From assembly GCA_015066465.1 (NCBI GenBank), contig SVOI01000004.1, forward strand, positions 39,416 through 103,415: a stretch of 64,000 nt of DNA, in the 5' to 3' direction. The position numbers and the translations under genes were made by a program. The notes beneath the pieces are model-generated. The model was not told where the DNA came from and ran no database searches. It was given only the letters and a program-made list of their open reading frames with translations. This DNA comes from Oscillospiraceae bacterium (GTDB lineage: Bacteria; Bacillota; Clostridia; Oscillospirales; Acutalibacteraceae). Below are positions 17,393 through 26,316 of this stretch, piece by piece. Position 1 is the stretch's first letter; each line of letters starts with the position of its first letter.

Positions 17393-19407
17393 ACTGCAAA
17401 GCCTATTCTTTGTAATTGCTTATTTGGGTTTATTTCAGGTTCTTCAATATCAGTTTCACAGAGTGTGACAATATCTTCGTCAGTTATTTCACTTAAATCC
17501 ATTGACACGAGTCTGCCGGCTTGTGTCATTTTTGCTTTTTCAAGGATATTTCTTACATATCTTCCGTTGCCGAAATCTTCTGTAAAAACTACTGATTCAA
17601 ATATATTTTCCAACTTTTTCATAGCATCGTCTGATAATTTTACACCCTTGTCAGACGCTATGAGCCTTGCAATATCACAAAGCTCTTCTGAAGTATAATC
17701 TTCAAATGGTATGTGAAAAGCAATTCTTGAACGAAGTCCGGGATTTTTATTTAAAAAACCTTCCATTTTATCAGGGTAACCAGCAAAAATAACCACCATA
17801 TCTTCTCTGTTATTCTCCATCTCTTGAACAATGGTGTTAATCGCCTCGTCACCATAAAGGCCATCTCTTTCATCAACAAGAGAATACGCTTCATCTATAA
17901 ATAACACTCCGCCTTTTGCTTTTTTGAATGCCTTTTGCACGAGTGGTGCAGTTTGTCCGACATATTGCCCAACAATATCTGCTCTGCCAACTTCATATAA
18001 ATCGCCTTTACTTAATAAACCATTTTCTTTCATTATCTGAGCAAAAAGACGAGCTACTGTTGTCTTGGCAGTTCCTGGGTTACCTGTAAAAATCATATGC
18101 ATTGCAGGGTGGTCATCTGTAAAACCCCTGTCAGCAAATAATTTTTGTGCTTTATAGAAATTCAAAGCCTGATCCATCACTTTTTTCGCTTCACTCAAGC
18201 CAACAAGTGCCTGCAATCTTTCATAAGCACTACCTTTAGGCTTCTCATTTTTTACTTTTGCTTTAGCCGCTATTGCTTCTTTATATTCTGGGTAAACTGT
18301 GCTACGAAGCTTTTGGTTGTACCATTCATCAAATATCCTGTTTAATTCGGTAGCGGTGTAGCCTTTACCACTATCATCAGACAAACTGGTTAATTTTTTA
18401 TCGCTTTTAATTTTAACTTGCTTTGCTTTAAACTTTAAATATTCTTGCGCCTGATCTTTAAATACAACGTCTTCATAAAGCTCAATAAAAGCGGTAGAGC
18501 CAAAATGCAATAAAAACTCCTCTTTTATTTTAGTACTTGCAACAGGAAGACATATAACAGTTAAAACGTTGTTTTTGTATTTATTTGCGACCTCGCAGAT
18601 TTTTGAAATAACATCACATCCACGACTATTGTATTCACCTGTACAATCAACATCGGTCTCGTAACGGATTACAATAGCACCACCTACATTGATTTTATAA
18701 TGTGTTTCAAGCGACTTTGTATTAACACGGCTATCGGAATCAAAATCTATAAAGCAATATCTTTTATTTTGTATTCTGTTATTGTTATAAAGTGCCGCTA
18801 ATAAAGTTCTGTAAATTTCTTTTCTTGAATCGTTACTGTCATTTTTCACAATATAGTGCACAGGGTGACCTTTGAATTTTCTTGGTGAATTTTCAGAATA
18901 AATTCTATTGAGCTCTGGCGTTAACGTTCCACTGACAAGATTTTGCTCTGCAATTTTAAAAACGGCTTCTTTTGATAAAGCATCTTCAATTATATTTTCA
19001 CCATAAACAATACTGCCATAGCCTGATATATCGTTAATTTCAAAATCATCAAGAATATGCTCATCATCAAATATGTAAGATGAATGACATGCATTTTTGA
19101 GCGTGGATAATATATTTCTGAACGTCACTTCTTCAAACTCAATATTTTTAAGTTTAAATGGTAATAACTTTTCGTATTTTTCAAACCAGTTTTTTTCATC
19201 TCCGTTTACACGCATCAACATTCCAAAGCTGACTTTATCATCGCGTATATTAGTCACAAAAGCAAAACAGCTTCCTTTGCTTTTTCTGTAAAATGTTTCA
19301 CTTTTTTCTGCAAGCTCTTCCGCAAAATTCCTTTGAGCGCGTCTGTTTGATAACTCAAACTTTTCTTCAACATCTTCACTTACTGCATCAATCTTATAAA
19401 ATACCAT
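17389..19407 (-). CDS. CbbX/SpoVK-like AAA+ ATPase with long N-terminal region
   Basis: The C-terminal ~270 residues are a CbxX/CfqX-type AAA+ module: LQALVGLSEAKKVM, Walker A TGNPGTAKTT (near residue 445), VGQYVGQTA pore-region motif, Walker B GGVLFIDEAYSL, sensor FAGYPDKM, and arginine-finger region NPGLRSRI. The N-terminal ~380 residues resemble a second alpha/beta domain (YCFIDFDSDSR, GGAIVIRYETD), possibly a degenerate AAA domain. The ATG at 19407 follows CAGGAGGTAAAG; the longer frame overlaps the promoter. It is probably a hexameric remodelling motor and is translationally coupled to the 265-residue protein. Confidence 0.8.
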   Translation of the reverse strand: MVFYKIDAVSEDVEEKFELSNRRAQRNFAEELAEKSETFYRKSKGSCFAFVTNIRDDKVSFGMLMRVNGDEKNWFEKYEKLLPFKLKNIEFEEVTFRNILSTLKNACHSSYIFDDEHILDDFEINDISGYGSIVYGENIIEDALSKEAVFKIAEQNLVSGTLTPELNRIYSENSPRKFKGHPVHYIVKNDSNDSRKEIYRTLLAALYNNNRIQNKRYCFIDFDSDSRVNTKSLETHYKINVGGAIVIRYETDVDCTGEYNSRGCDVISKICEVANKYKNNVLTVICLPVASTKIKEEFLLHFGSTAFIELYEDVVFKDQAQEYLKFKAKQVKIKSDKKLTSLSDDSGKGYTATELNRIFDEWYNQKLRSTVYPEYKEAIAAKAKVKNEKPKGSAYERLQALVGLSEAKKVMDQALNFYKAQKLFADRGFTDDHPAMHMIFTGNPGTAKTTVARLFAQIMKENGLLSKGDLYEVGRADIVGQYVGQTAPLVQKAFKKAKGGVLFIDEAYSLVDERDGLYGDEAINTIVQEMENNREDMVVIFAGYPDKMEGFLNKNPGLRSRIAFHIPFEDYTSEELCDIARLIASDKGVKLSDDAMKKLENIFESVVFTEDFGNGRYVRNILEKAKMTQAGRLVSMDLSEITDEDIVTLCETDIEEPEINPNKQLQRIGFAV

Positions 19408-19437
19408 ATCTTTACCTCCTGAATTTTTTACACTCAT

Positions 19438-19471
19438 ATAATACAAAATGTTATGTACTGTTTTTGGGATG
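19438..19471 (-). promoter_or_regulatory. regulon promoter 6 (CbbX-like operon)
   Basis: Minus strand: CATCCC-AAAAAC-AGTACA-N10-TATTAT. Read on the other strand the palindrome is TGTACT-N6-GGGATG, the same halves as promoters 1 and 10 in reverse. A short stretch, CAGTACATAACATTTTG, closely matches promoter 8. Confidence 0.7.
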
Positions 19472-19532
19472 TACTGCTATTGATTTTTAAAAAAAGTTAT
19501 GTTAGAGTTATTACAAGTTAGTATTTGAGTAA

Positions 19533-19566
19533 TGCACCCGATTTGGTACAAGAAATATATTATAAT
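19533..19566 (+). promoter_or_regulatory. regulon promoter 7 (plus strand)
   Basis: TGCACC-CGATTT-GGTACA-N10-TATAAT, upstream of the gene at 19600. It is the clearest plus-strand member and shows that the arrangement follows the promoter direction. Confidence 0.75.
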
Positions 19567-19599
19567 GTATTTATTCTAAAAAAAGGATGGTTGAAATTT

Positions 19600-20106
19600 A
19601 TGGATATTTTTGAACTCAGCCATAAATGGCAAAACGAAGTAGATAACAGAAACCCTTATGTCTTTGGTGAAGAGCCAATAGATACAGTTAAATTCGCTGA
19701 ACTATACAGGGAGACCTTTGAAGTAATCAAAAAACACAAAAATGATTTAATCAACGGGGTTTTACCTGAAGACAAGCTTGAAATTTTTGATTACACTCGA
19801 TTATTGTGTGCTTTATCTCAATATACTATGTATGATTGTCTGGAAGATGAAAGTGAGCACAAATTATTTACCGTCACTTGCGAAATAGCGCAAGAACTTG
19901 TACATTATGCAAACTCATTTGAAATTTTCGAGTACACTGAAAATGGTCGTATTTGTTCTGACTACGAGGAAACACAAAAAGGAATTTTAAGATTCCCGCT
20001 TATTGAAGGAGTTAAAGACGATATTGACACTGAAGATGGCTTTATATATGATATTTACAAAGGTGATTTCAAAGATATTATTGAGTATGTATTTTTCAAT
20101 AGCTGA
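19600..20106 (+). CDS. unknown protein
   Basis: 168 residues with no family recognised: acidic, helical, no membrane segment. ATG 19600 follows AAAGGATGGTTGAAATTT; a longer TTG-started frame would run through the promoter and is rejected. It is the first gene of a two-gene unit with the UDG-like protein, 16 bp upstream of it, under regulon promoter 7. Pairing suggests an accessory or regulatory partner of that protein. Confidence 0.55.
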   Translation: MDIFELSHKWQNEVDNRNPYVFGEEPIDTVKFAELYRETFEVIKKHKNDLINGVLPEDKLEIFDYTRLLCALSQYTMYDCLEDESEHKLFTVTCEIAQELVHYANSFEIFEYTENGRICSDYEETQKGILRFPLIEGVKDDIDTEDGFIYDIYKGDFKDIIEYVFFNS

Positions 20107-20122
20107 AAGGTGGATGTATTAA

Positions 20123-20683
20123 ATGAACGAGAAAAAAGTTGAAATAAAAGACGGTAAAGTAACGGAGAATTATAGCAATTCAGAAAACAAAATACTTTTT
20201 ATTTTGAAGGAATCTAATATCAGTAATAGCGATAACAAACCTGTTTTCTGGTTTAAAAAAGTTTATAATGCTAAAAAAAGTGGCGAAAAATATTACAATC
20301 ATAAAAATTGTAACCGCGTAGAAAAAGCTGCTCAAACAAAGTATTACAATTGTATTATGGGTATCGTAGAAAAACTTTATCCCAACAACCAAGATATCGG
20401 AATTGCATACATCAACATAAATAAAAACGGTGGCGGAAGCACATCCGATGGCAAAGGCATTGCGAAGTGGCTAAAAGAAAACTCTGATGAAAAAAAGTTT
20501 TTATTAGCTCAAATCAAAGAATTAAACCCTTCTAAAATTGTTATATTTTCTTGTAATAACACTAATAAACTGATTATGAAATTCGCAAAAGAATTAAAAA
20601 ATAAATATGAATATGAATGCGTTTATGGTGCAGACTTCCACCCGAGCAGATATTCTAAAGATTACGAGCTCAATAAACTATAA
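20123..20683 (+). CDS. UDG-superfamily-like protein
   Basis: 186 residues with the layout of a small uracil-DNA-glycosylase-type fold: ILFILKESNIS near the start (first strand and loop), GIAYININKNGGGSTSDGKG in the middle, LLAQIKELNPSKIVIFSC (helix then strand, as in 'kp..iv.lG'), and a C-terminal FHPSRYS resembling the family HPS motif. It probably binds or cleaves altered bases or a related nucleic-acid target. It is not close to the 4258-5415 protein outside these motifs. A strong terminator follows. Confidence 0.55.
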   Translation: MNEKKVEIKDGKVTENYSNSENKILFILKESNISNSDNKPVFWFKKVYNAKKSGEKYYNHKNCNRVEKAAQTKYYNCIMGIVEKLYPNNQDIGIAYININKNGGGSTSDGKGIAKWLKENSDEKKFLLAQIKELNPSKIVIFSCNNTNKLIMKFAKELKNKYEYECVYGADFHPSRYSKDYELNKL

Positions 20684-20690
20684 ACATACA

Positions 20691-20718
20691 CCCCAACTAT
20701 TTATTTCAATAGTCGGGG
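20691..20718. terminator. terminator between convergent genes
   Basis: CCCCAACTATT/AATAGTCGGGG stem followed by TTTTGTTTT on the plus strand. Confidence 0.8.
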
Positions 20719-20725
20719 TTTTGTT

Positions 20726-23700
20726 TTACTCAAACTCTTCAAAAATATCCATTTTTTCTCTAATTTTTTCAATTTCTTCTTCACAGAGTCGTAATTTTTC
20801 AACATAAACATTGTTTTCAGTTTTTAAAAGTTCTTCAAGCTCGTCCTTTCTTTTTCTTGAACTACCGAGTTTTTCTTCAACCTCTGTCTGTACCCTGTTA
20901 AAACGCTTCAACAGATTTATCACTCGTTTAGCATTACCAATAGTTGATTCCCCCATCTCCACTAAAAATTGTTCTTTTTTACATTCAAGAAAAATATATG
21001 GTTTTTTCTCATTAACCACTTCGGGTAACACAATTTTAAATCCCAGAATAGTTACATTTTCTTCAAACGCAGTCTTTTTTATCACTACATCGTAAGTCAG
21101 AATATTTTCGATTTGGTGATAAGCATTTAAGAACTTTTCATTAGTAGTATTACGCAAAACTTTTACCAACTCTTTAACCTTAGCAAGACGATTTTCTGTT
21201 GAAATAATAGCTCCATCAAGCGAGTTAAACTCTTTTTCCATATCGTTTCTTACATCTTTTTCCTTTGCAATCAACACCCTTAAATTCTGTGCTTCATTTT
21301 CTTTTTCTGCAAGTTGCTTCATAAGAGGTTCTGACAATGCAAGTGCTTTTACTTCAGCATAGCTTAACACGCTATCTTCTAAATCAGATGCTGTACGCTG
21401 ATAAAGGCTGTCTGTTAAGAATTGTGAAATAAATCTTTGCTTTGTTTCTAATAACTGCCACGAATATGAATCAAAGCTACCCTCGGACACATATCTGTAA
21501 ATTAAAACATCTGTGTTTGTATTTCCCTTTCTTAAAATTCTACCTTCTCTCTGAACCATATCTGCAGGTCGCCACGGAACATCAAGATGGTGAATTGCCT
21601 TCAGCTTAACCTGAACATTAGCACCAACGCCAAGTTTAAATGTTGAGCCTAATAAAATACGAATTTCTCCATTATTGAATTTCTTGAACAACTCAACCTT
21701 ACGACTTTCAGTTTTGTAATTATGTATAAATGCAATCTCTTTTTTGGGAATGCCTTTTTCAACCAATTTATCGCGAAGTTCTGCATAAACACTAAAATCT
21801 TCTCCCTTAGGTGTAGAATAATCGCAAAATATCAATTGGGTTTCGTCAGAACTTTCTTTATATAGATTGTAAACATTCTCAACACATCTGAAAATTTTTG
21901 AATACTGGTTGTAAGGTTGTTCTTCACCCACAAGTTTAAGGTCAAGTGCAGCTTTTCTTCCATCAGTACTGACTTTAAGCATATTGTCGTGTTTTTTGTC
22001 AATTATCCCTGAGCGTATCAGTTCTGACCTTTCGCAAAGATTTTTCATATACCCTGCCAATTCAGGATATTTTTCAATAACCTCATCCTTATAACCACTG
22101 AATTCGGGTAATCCTTCAATGTTTGTATTCGCATAAAATATCGCTATTTGCGAGAATAATTTTGACAACTCTGGCAAATTAAAGAACTTGGCAAAACGAT
22201 AAACAAATCTGTATTGTGAAGCATTAACATCAATCTCACAAAATTGTTCAGGTAAAGCAAAGGTTTTAACCCAGTTATCAAACACATCTAACTTTCGTTC
22301 CTGTAATTGTTCATATTGTAAATACATCTGCATAGCATAAGCATCCGCAATTGAGTTACAAAGCGGTGTACCTGTGGCAAAAACAACTCCCCTGCCATCA
22401 TTTGCCTGCTGAACACATCTTACCTTATGCAATAAATCAAGGCATTTGTTTGAGCCCTTTGTATTTATTCCCCTCAAATTTCTCATCGAGGTTCTAATAG
22501 GCAAATTTTTATAATTGTGTGCCTCATCAAGAAACAATGTATTTATCTCAAGTTCATCAAATGATACTTCCGTATTATCAGTATTCATACAATTGATAAA
22601 ATCCTGTGTGAGTTTAACTATACGTTTTTTCTCCTGATTCAAAGGTGTATCCCAACCGTAAATATACCCCTGATGAGTTCGCATACTATTAAGTGTTGTT
22701 TCAATTCGCTTCAATTGAACATTCATATTGTCAAGAATAGAATCGACCGATAACGGAATCATCTCAAAACAACTGTAAGCTATAATTATTCCGTCATAAT
22801 CGCCATCACGAATCTGAGTAAGCACCTTAGTGCGCATTTCAGGTTTAAACATTTTGGGTTCAATTGCAAGAATCTTTGATGTTGGATATAATTCAGAAAA
22901 AATTTTTTCCCACTGACCAACAATGTGGTTCGGAACCACAAACATATTTTTTCTTGAAATCCCCTCCTGGCGCATTTTCATAGCGGCTGCTATCATAATA
23001 TAAGTTTTACCCGCACCTACATCAAATGCTAACAAAGTATTATTACCGCTAATTATTTTCTGCACCGCATCTTTTTGATAAGGATACAATGTAAATTTCT
23101 CTGACATATTTGGAAAAGATAATTTACTACCATCAAAGCTTGGTTTTTCAAGATTTGAAAACATTTTATTGTACGCTTCTTCTACCTCCCATATTCTGTC
23201 TTCATCTTGCCATATCCATTTTTTAAACTCATCTTTTATGAGTTTTTGTTTTTCTATAGCAGCAACAGTGTTTTTCTCATCATATTTATTGTTTTTATCG
23301 TGAAGCCTTATTTCTCTTAAATTCAATGTAGCTTCAATTATATAAAGAGCATTGTACTGTTTTATACCATATTTAACCTCTGCATTAGTATTATTATAAC
23401 CCAGAGCTCTTTTACTTGGTATCGACCAACTACCTGTAATTTCTTCATATTCTACATAACACGGCTTAAAAAAACGATTATCATTAACAGTTGGAGTTCT
23501 ATCTAAAATATGATAAATAAAATCATTGATTATATCTTTACTTACCCATGGAACGCCTAAAGAAACCTCAATATCTGTGTAAGGTATCTCATGCATTACT
23601 CGTTTTTCAACAGTTTTTTCAAATAGTTTGTTTTTATGTTCCTTTACTAACGTCGCTTTTTTATATATTTCTATCCATTTATCTAAAGTAAATTCAGAAA

Positions 23701-24322
23701 GGTCGTTTTCTGATAATACATCTACAATTTCCTCTGTTGGAAACTCATCTTCTTCACGGTTGTTTGAATAAATACTGTAATCCTTAGCATCGTACACTGA
23801 ATAATCTCTATGCATAAGTTGGTTTGCAATTTGTTTTCCTAACAATTCACCATCAACTATTGCGGCCAATCTGTCAGCTATATAACCTTTTTCTTTTTGC
23901 GCGTATACTGGCATATTATTTTGTATCAATAGGTTTTTCAATTCAAGTTTCCAAAGAATAGACAATTGCCTTCTTCTTGATACACTTTTATTTATTATAG
24001 CTTTGCGTATAATTTCCACATCAGTTTCTTTAATACAAATTATTCCCCAACTTGATGGTATTTTGCCTGCCGCAGACTCAGAATGCTTTTCACCCACAAC
24101 AATATAATTTTCATCAAAAAACAGATTATATGCCTTTACTTGCTCCTGTAACCTACTATAGTTATCTAAATCACTTTTTATCTCAAAGCCCATAAGCCTG
24201 TCCGTTACAGCCATAACATCACAAATAGATGAACCAATGCTTTTTTCCTGATATATTCTTACTTCAGAATAAGTCGCCTGTAAGTACGAAACAAGAATTG
24301 ACTTTATATTTTTTGCATTCAT
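20726..24322 (-). CDS. PD-(D/E)XK nuclease fused to SNF2-type helicase
   Basis: 1,198 residues. Residues ~30-75 carry a PD-(D/E)XK core of the sce7726/MmcB kind (CDVMAVTDRLMGFEIKSDLDN). Residues ~250-350 resemble the linker of large phage/ICE helicase-methylase proteins (TGSWSIPSKRALGYNNTNAEVKYG). The superfamily 2 helicase follows: Walker A AFDVGAGKT near 435, LFLDEAHNYKNL near 598, GSTFKLGVGANVQ and the motif VI segment QREGRILRKG. The last ~150 residues are coiled coil. The methyltransferase often found in such proteins is absent and a nuclease takes its place, so it likely translocates on and cuts DNA. Regulon promoter 8. Confidence 0.8.
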   Translation of the reverse strand: MNAKNIKSILVSYLQATYSEVRIYQEKSIGSSICDVMAVTDRLMGFEIKSDLDNYSRLQEQVKAYNLFFDENYIVVGEKHSESAAGKIPSSWGIICIKETDVEIIRKAIINKSVSRRRQLSILWKLELKNLLIQNNMPVYAQKEKGYIADRLAAIVDGELLGKQIANQLMHRDYSVYDAKDYSIYSNNREEDEFPTEEIVDVLSENDLSEFTLDKWIEIYKKATLVKEHKNKLFEKTVEKRVMHEIPYTDIEVSLGVPWVSKDIINDFIYHILDRTPTVNDNRFFKPCYVEYEEITGSWSIPSKRALGYNNTNAEVKYGIKQYNALYIIEATLNLREIRLHDKNNKYDEKNTVAAIEKQKLIKDEFKKWIWQDEDRIWEVEEAYNKMFSNLEKPSFDGSKLSFPNMSEKFTLYPYQKDAVQKIISGNNTLLAFDVGAGKTYIMIAAAMKMRQEGISRKNMFVVPNHIVGQWEKIFSELYPTSKILAIEPKMFKPEMRTKVLTQIRDGDYDGIIIAYSCFEMIPLSVDSILDNMNVQLKRIETTLNSMRTHQGYIYGWDTPLNQEKKRIVKLTQDFINCMNTDNTEVSFDELEINTLFLDEAHNYKNLPIRTSMRNLRGINTKGSNKCLDLLHKVRCVQQANDGRGVVFATGTPLCNSIADAYAMQMYLQYEQLQERKLDVFDNWVKTFALPEQFCEIDVNASQYRFVYRFAKFFNLPELSKLFSQIAIFYANTNIEGLPEFSGYKDEVIEKYPELAGYMKNLCERSELIRSGIIDKKHDNMLKVSTDGRKAALDLKLVGEEQPYNQYSKIFRCVENVYNLYKESSDETQLIFCDYSTPKGEDFSVYAELRDKLVEKGIPKKEIAFIHNYKTESRKVELFKKFNNGEIRILLGSTFKLGVGANVQVKLKAIHHLDVPWRPADMVQREGRILRKGNTNTDVLIYRYVSEGSFDSYSWQLLETKQRFISQFLTDSLYQRTASDLEDSVLSYAEVKALALSEPLMKQLAEKENEAQNLRVLIAKEKDVRNDMEKEFNSLDGAIISTENRLAKVKELVKVLRNTTNEKFLNAYHQIENILTYDVVIKKTAFEENVTILGFKIVLPEVVNEKKPYIFLECKKEQFLVEMGESTIGNAKRVINLLKRFNRVQTEVEEKLGSSRKRKDELEELLKTENNVYVEKLRLCEEEIEKIREKMDIFEEFE

Positions 24323-24353
24323 AAAAACACCCCTATAGACTTTTTACATACAA

Positions 24354-24387
24354 ATAATACAAAATGTTACGTACTGTTTTCAGGACA
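24354..24387 (-). promoter_or_regulatory. regulon promoter 8 (nuclease-helicase)
   Basis: Minus strand: TGTCCT-GAAAAC-AGTACG-N10-TATTAT. The surrounding bases (terminator GTTTTTATGTCCTGAAAACAG) match the pre-insertion sequence of promoter 11, so the two are duplicates. Confidence 0.7.
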
Positions 24388-24396
24388 TAAAAACGC

Positions 24397-24415
24397 CCCT
24401 TGCAAAATACAAGGG
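24397..24415 (-). terminator. short terminator upstream of promoter 8
   Basis: CCCTTG/CAAGGG hairpin followed on the minus strand by GGCGTTTTTATG. Confidence 0.5.
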
Positions 24416-24427
24416 ACAAAAAATTTA

Positions 24428-24461
24428 TGCACCAGATTTATCGCGTACTTTAGGTTATGAT
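24428..24461 (+). promoter_or_regulatory. regulon promoter 9 (degenerate)
   Basis: TGCACC-AGATTT-ATCGCG-N10-TATGAT. Good left half, eroded right half, correct spacing; it lies 40 bp before a decayed gene. Confidence 0.5.
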
Positions 24462-24500
24462 AAAAAGCCATAAAAATATATAATACAGGAGATAGAAAAA

Positions 24501-24908
24501 ATGAAATATTTATATCTGGCAGTAAAGAAATAAGCAAACTACCACGAGAAGCGACAAACAAAATAATAGAGATTTGTTAAAAAAAAGCACGATATACTCA
24601 TAGGTGATTGCTATGGTATTGATACAACTGTTCAAGCTTTATTAAAACAGCTGAATTATAAAAAAAGTTACTATATTTACATCTTGTGAGAAAGAAAGAG
24701 TAAACCTTGGTAACTGGAAAGTGGTTAATATTAATAGTGATAAACACGGCATAGTACACACGCTGAAAAAGATAAAGCTATGATTAAAGCTTGTGATTAT
24801 GGCATAGCAATATGGAATGGAAAATCAAAAGGAACTGGAAATAATATAACAGGCTTAAAAAAAGAAGATAAAGAAGTTTGCATATTTTATGTTGATAAAC
24901 TTAAATAA
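24501..24908 (+). pseudogene. decayed SLOG-type (DprA/TIR-adjacent Rossmann) gene
   Basis: Three frames together read like one ~125-residue protein: IFISGSKEISKLPREATNKI, then ILIGDCYGIDTTVQALLKQL...LGNWKVVNI, then KDKAMIKACDYGIAIWNGKS...VCIFYVDKLK and TAA at 24906. SGS, GDCYGID, the AMIKACDYGIAIWNG region and the overall layout fit small SLOG-fold proteins, thought to bind nucleotides. At least two frameshifts inactivate it. It has a ribosome site (CAGGAG) and regulon promoter 9, so it once belonged to the regulon. Confidence 0.6.
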
Positions 24909-24912
24909 AAGC

Positions 24913-24943
24913 ACCCCTTATCGACAAAAAATCGGTAAGGGGT
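24913..24943 (+). terminator. terminator of the decayed SLOG gene
   Basis: ACCCCTTA/TAAGGGGT hairpin just after the stop codon. The T-run is poor. Confidence 0.5.
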
Positions 24944-24994
24944 ACTCAAATCACAAATCTATAAGCATTGGTTTTGCAACTAACTCATAATGAA

Positions 24995-25206
24995 TTATGA
25001 TTTAATTTCTTTCTTCGTAACATAAATACCAGCTAAAATTGGGCACTCTGATAGTGTTGTGTCGATTGCAAGAGGGTACATTTGCCATTCAGCATATTCC
25101 CCTTCACACTCTTCATAACTCCATAAAACACACCTCACAAAAATATTACACCATTCAAAATACTTTTTCCATTGACAAAGAACACAAATTTCTTTTAACG
25201 AAATTG
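24995..25206 (-). pseudogene. gene remnant behind a duplicated promoter
   Basis: 25127-25206 copies the 80-bp promoter and ribosome site of the PDDEXK gene at 13358-14593. Here the ATG is followed by GAG TTA TGA, an immediate stop. The rest to 24995 (for example CEGEYAEWQMYPLAIDTTL) shows no recognisable family and does not match the PDDEXK protein. It looks like a promoter duplication whose gene has been lost or replaced. Nothing else is seen between 24944 and 25237. Confidence 0.45.
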
Positions 25207-25237
25207 TGATGATAAATACTGCCGCCTGATACAACTT

Positions 25238-26302
25238 TCAATCAAATACAGCTTTCTCTGCAAGCTCTTTGGCTTTAGTTCTGAACCAGGCGTTATCTGG
25301 TTCAATCTGCAAAACATAATTCACACGACCTATGAGCGAATCCTGATATTTCATACTGTCTGCAATTTCAACACCATTTTCAACGGTGATAAAATTTTTG
25401 TTATCACTTTTAATTATTGCATCTTCAAACCCAAATTTCAAAGCATAATAAATTTCCTGACGGAGTTTTCGTTTGTAATCCTTTGAAACATTTACCTTTT
25501 CATTAACTGTAAGACCTGTAACACTCTGTCTGTTACCACTTGAAACAAATACTGTTTTATTTTCATTCAGGTCAAAACCATTTTTATCTAACACATTCTT
25601 CACTTTTTTATATACATCTAAAAGTGGTCTGTCCCCTGAAAAAGTCATATCATCACAATAACGGGTGTAGGTTACGCCTCTTTTTTTACACCACTCACCA
25701 ATGTAATCATCAAAGCTTTTCAATACAAGATTTGACAATGCCGGTGAGGTTGGTGCCCCTTGTGGCAAAAAACCATTTTTACAACAAAGTTTTGTAAGCA
25801 TATATGAAATCTGTTTTGGATAATACTTAATGAACACAAAGCGATAAACAGTTAAAAAGTCAATACTGTTAAAAAAATCTGTGATATCTAATTTCAACAA
25901 ATATTTTTTGTTTGTATGCGGTGAAGCATTACTGTAAAGTGTAGCACCTTTTTTATAAGCGGTTGCATACTCTGAAACGGGAATTTTATTAAGAATTCTT
26001 CTGAGAATTATTCGCTGAATTCGTTTCAGTTGCTTACCGGGAACAAGAAGCATTCTGTCGTTACCATTTTTCTTTTTTATTGTTACATAGCTATATGTTT
26101 TATCACAATTACGCACCGCTCTGTAAACCTGCTTATTGCTGATATCTAAAAATTGTGATAGCTGAAAAGTATCATAAATAAATGGTACAGAATTTTTCTT
26201 TTTATAATCCAGAATCATTTCTGTTGCCGCTATAAGACCGAACTTTTTCACAAAAGCCATATCAGAATTCTGGAATTTTATGCTTTGACCGTTGATAAAC
26301 AT
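25238..26302 (-). CDS. retron-type reverse transcriptase
   Basis: 354 residues with a complete reverse transcriptase core and the retron hallmarks: region X NAxxH (NASPH, residues 125-129), motif A LDITDFFNS with Asp139, QGAPTSP (181-187), catalytic YCDD (215-218) and region Y VTGL (261-264). No maturase, endonuclease or group II intron features are present. ATG follows GAGGTGACTATAT. It is the last gene of the operon ncRNA-MoxR-VWA-RT, 14 bp after the VWA gene. In retrons the enzyme copies part of the adjacent RNA into DNA linked to that RNA; the structured RNA at 28781-29016 is the likely template. A diversity-generating element is unlikely, since no template/variable repeat was seen. Confidence 0.9.
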   Translation of the reverse strand: MFINGQSIKFQNSDMAFVKKFGLIAATEMILDYKKKNSVPFIYDTFQLSQFLDISNKQVYRAVRNCDKTYSYVTIKKKNGNDRMLLVPGKQLKRIQRIILRRILNKIPVSEYATAYKKGATLYSNASPHTNKKYLLKLDITDFFNSIDFLTVYRFVFIKYYPKQISYMLTKLCCKNGFLPQGAPTSPALSNLVLKSFDDYIGEWCKKRGVTYTRYCDDMTFSGDRPLLDVYKKVKNVLDKNGFDLNENKTVFVSSGNRQSVTGLTVNEKVNVSKDYKRKLRQEIYYALKFGFEDAIIKSDNKNFITVENGVEIADSMKYQDSLIGRVNYVLQIEPDNAWFRTKAKELAEKAVFD

Positions 26303-26316
26303 ATATAGTCACCTCA

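Noticed and set aside
25238-26302. Group II intron or diversity-generating retroelement as the source of the reverse transcriptase
   Set aside because: There are no maturase or endonuclease domains, no intron domain V-like hairpin and no template/variable repeat pair; the NAxxH and VTG motifs fit retrons.
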